From Marinomonas algicola (GTDB lineage Bacteria > Pseudomonadota > Gammaproteobacteria > Pseudomonadales > Marinomonadaceae): a DNA stretch of 64,000 nt. Shown piece by piece: positions 62,933 to 64,000 of the stretch; position 1 is the stretch's first letter; every line of letters starts with the position of its first letter. Below the pieces are notes generated by a model, which was given only the letters and a program-made list of their open reading frames with translations, was not told the origin of the DNA and ran no database searches. Where the stretch lies: assembly GCF_014805825.1 (NCBI RefSeq), contig NZ_CP061941.1:2294001-2358000 (forward strand), in the 5' to 3' direction. A program made the position numbers and the translations under genes.

Positions 62933-63749
62933 TCAATTATTCCCCGAAATTTCTTCCGTCGCATCCCGACGCAGTTTCTGGGCATCCATTCCGTTTAGCC
63001 GTTCAATTGCTCTGTCTGCGGCACTTTGACGGTTTCCATCAACGTTTAGCGTACTTCCTGAGCTTGTGAGTCGTTCCAGATCCAGTGACGGTACTTCGGG
63101 TAAGTTGCCTGTTATCGACAAGATACCTATCCATTCATCCAGATTGACTTGTCTCCAATCTACCTGCTTTAACTGACTCACTCTGCTCACATTTCCAGAT
63201 AAGCTGAATGAGGATCATGGTGAATGAATAAATCATGTAGGCCGTCATAACCGTACTCAGAACCGCGGCCGCAGCCGTTGATGACCCAGCCCCCATTAGA
63301 AGTCCCATGCAGACATAAAAGGCTCTTTAACCGCACTCCAGGTACTCGTTATCGGTTCCCTAAGCGTATTCCACAAACCATAGATTGCCGAAGACGGATT
63401 CATGGCCACCAGCTTCCGTACATGACATATCATTGGTCATAAACTGCGCCGCATTAAGCATCGCAGCGGCCTCTGCAAAGTTAGACTGCTTGATTGAATC
63501 TGGCTCTATACAATCTGTGCCCATACATCGAACTGGCCCCTCACAGTTGTATTGAGTTTCCATTCGAGCGTTTTGCACTTCAACGCTTTGTCCGCAGTCA
63601 TACACCAGACTTTAGATATAGCAGAAGCCTTTATGACCTTGTTGATAGAATGGCCCCTCGCTGGCATGGGCGGGCAAGATGAATAGAAAGAAAATAATGA
63701 TTGGGATAGTCACCCATAAGATATACCAAGGGAACAAAGGGGTTCTCAT
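62933..63749 (-). pseudogene. Decayed traN (mating-pair stabilisation protein)
   Basis: An ATG at 63749 starts a signal-peptide-like segment (FPWYILWVTIPIIIFFLF) that hits TAA at codon 46 (63612-63614). The same frame then continues with the Cys-rich part NCEGPVRCMGTDCIEP and FAEAAAMLNAAQFMTNDMSC to a stop at 63360. A different frame (about 63190-63312) carries MTAYMIYSFTMILIQLIWKCEQSE, and the last part (62933-63190) reads VDWRQVNLDEWIGILSITGNLP...LERLT...ERLNGMDAQKLRRDA. These blocks match, in order, the middle and C-terminal parts of F/SXT-type TraN, with large deletions. It cannot be functional. Confidence 0.75.
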
Positions 63750-64000
63750 TGTCAGCTCCAGAAAATTTCATAGAGCTAACATGCTAAAGATAACAGTTAG
63801 AGCGATTGGACAGATAGATGCAGAAATCGTGTGTGTTTCTGACTAGCTGTTTTGACCAGTAACAACAGCTAACTTTAACGAGCCAAATTTATAATTGGAC
63901 CACTTTGAGCTAGAACAGACGGCCACCGTTATAGCTCGTTTTTGGACATAAGCTTCTTAGAGCTACAACTTAATCTAGTGAACTACTAATTAGCTCAGAT
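63750..64000. other. End of window, no gene seen
   Basis: About 250 bp with no supported reading frame. It probably continues the degraded conjugation region. Confidence 0.4.

Overview
The window looks like a chromosomal stretch from a marine gammaproteobacterium of the Marinomonas type. The strongest evidence is the block at 19785-28533. It carries a BCCT transporter, a two-domain CoA-transferase of 837 residues, an iron alcohol dehydrogenase, an aldehyde dehydrogenase and a LysR regulator, in the order published for the Marinomonas dddT-D/B-C-R cluster for dimethylsulfoniopropionate (DMSP) breakdown. The rest of the gene content (TRAP and ABC uptake systems, RraA, class II aldolase) fits a marine heterotroph. 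Everything here was read by eye; no database search was run.

Layout. 1-1261: an IS66 remnant cutting a Nudix gene, then an ASCH-domain gene. 1331-18551: a large catabolic region made of a CUT1-type ABC transporter, four SnoaL-like genes (seven domains), a LacI regulator, a TRAP transporter and five enzymes (HisD/HpsN-like dehydrogenase, SDR, bicupin, alpha/beta hydrolase, RraA-like). The same 16-bp near-palindrome (TTGCATACGTATTCAA) lies before both transporter operons, so they probably form one LacI regulon. The substrate is not known to me, and this is the best candidate for an undescribed system. A 75-bp hexanucleotide repeat starts at the stop codon of the last gene. 18804-28533: a solitary binding-protein gene and the ddd cluster. 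28764-31996: a MocR-type regulator divergent from a class II aldolase and a DapA-family lyase.

From 32176 rightward the window becomes accessory. A WYL regulator is dead (stop codon plus frameshift). Then comes a tandem tRNA-Val/tRNA-Asp array of 253-bp period whose third copy breaks inside tRNA-Val. After that come toxin-antitoxin-like genes, umuDC with a perfect LexA box, a DUF1479/ROK pair, a 123-bp MITE-like element, a small repressor-xis-int module, and two copies of a palindrome-rich noncoding repeat next to umuC and fic fragments. 46673-57983 is a copper-resistance island all on the minus strand: Met/His/Cys-rich protein, CusC, CusB, CusA, CopC, CopD, small membrane protein, CopA ATPase and DUF411. 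58295-63749 is wreckage of a conjugative element: a umuC fragment, an IS5-family element, the end of a fic gene, a ParS-like fragment, an apparently intact hipBA pair, and a decayed traN.

Functionally, the left half imports and degrades small organic solutes (DMSP and at least two unknown substrates). The right half is a patchwork island that carries copper efflux, error-prone repair and stability modules, and repeated broken genes show that it has been rearranged many times.
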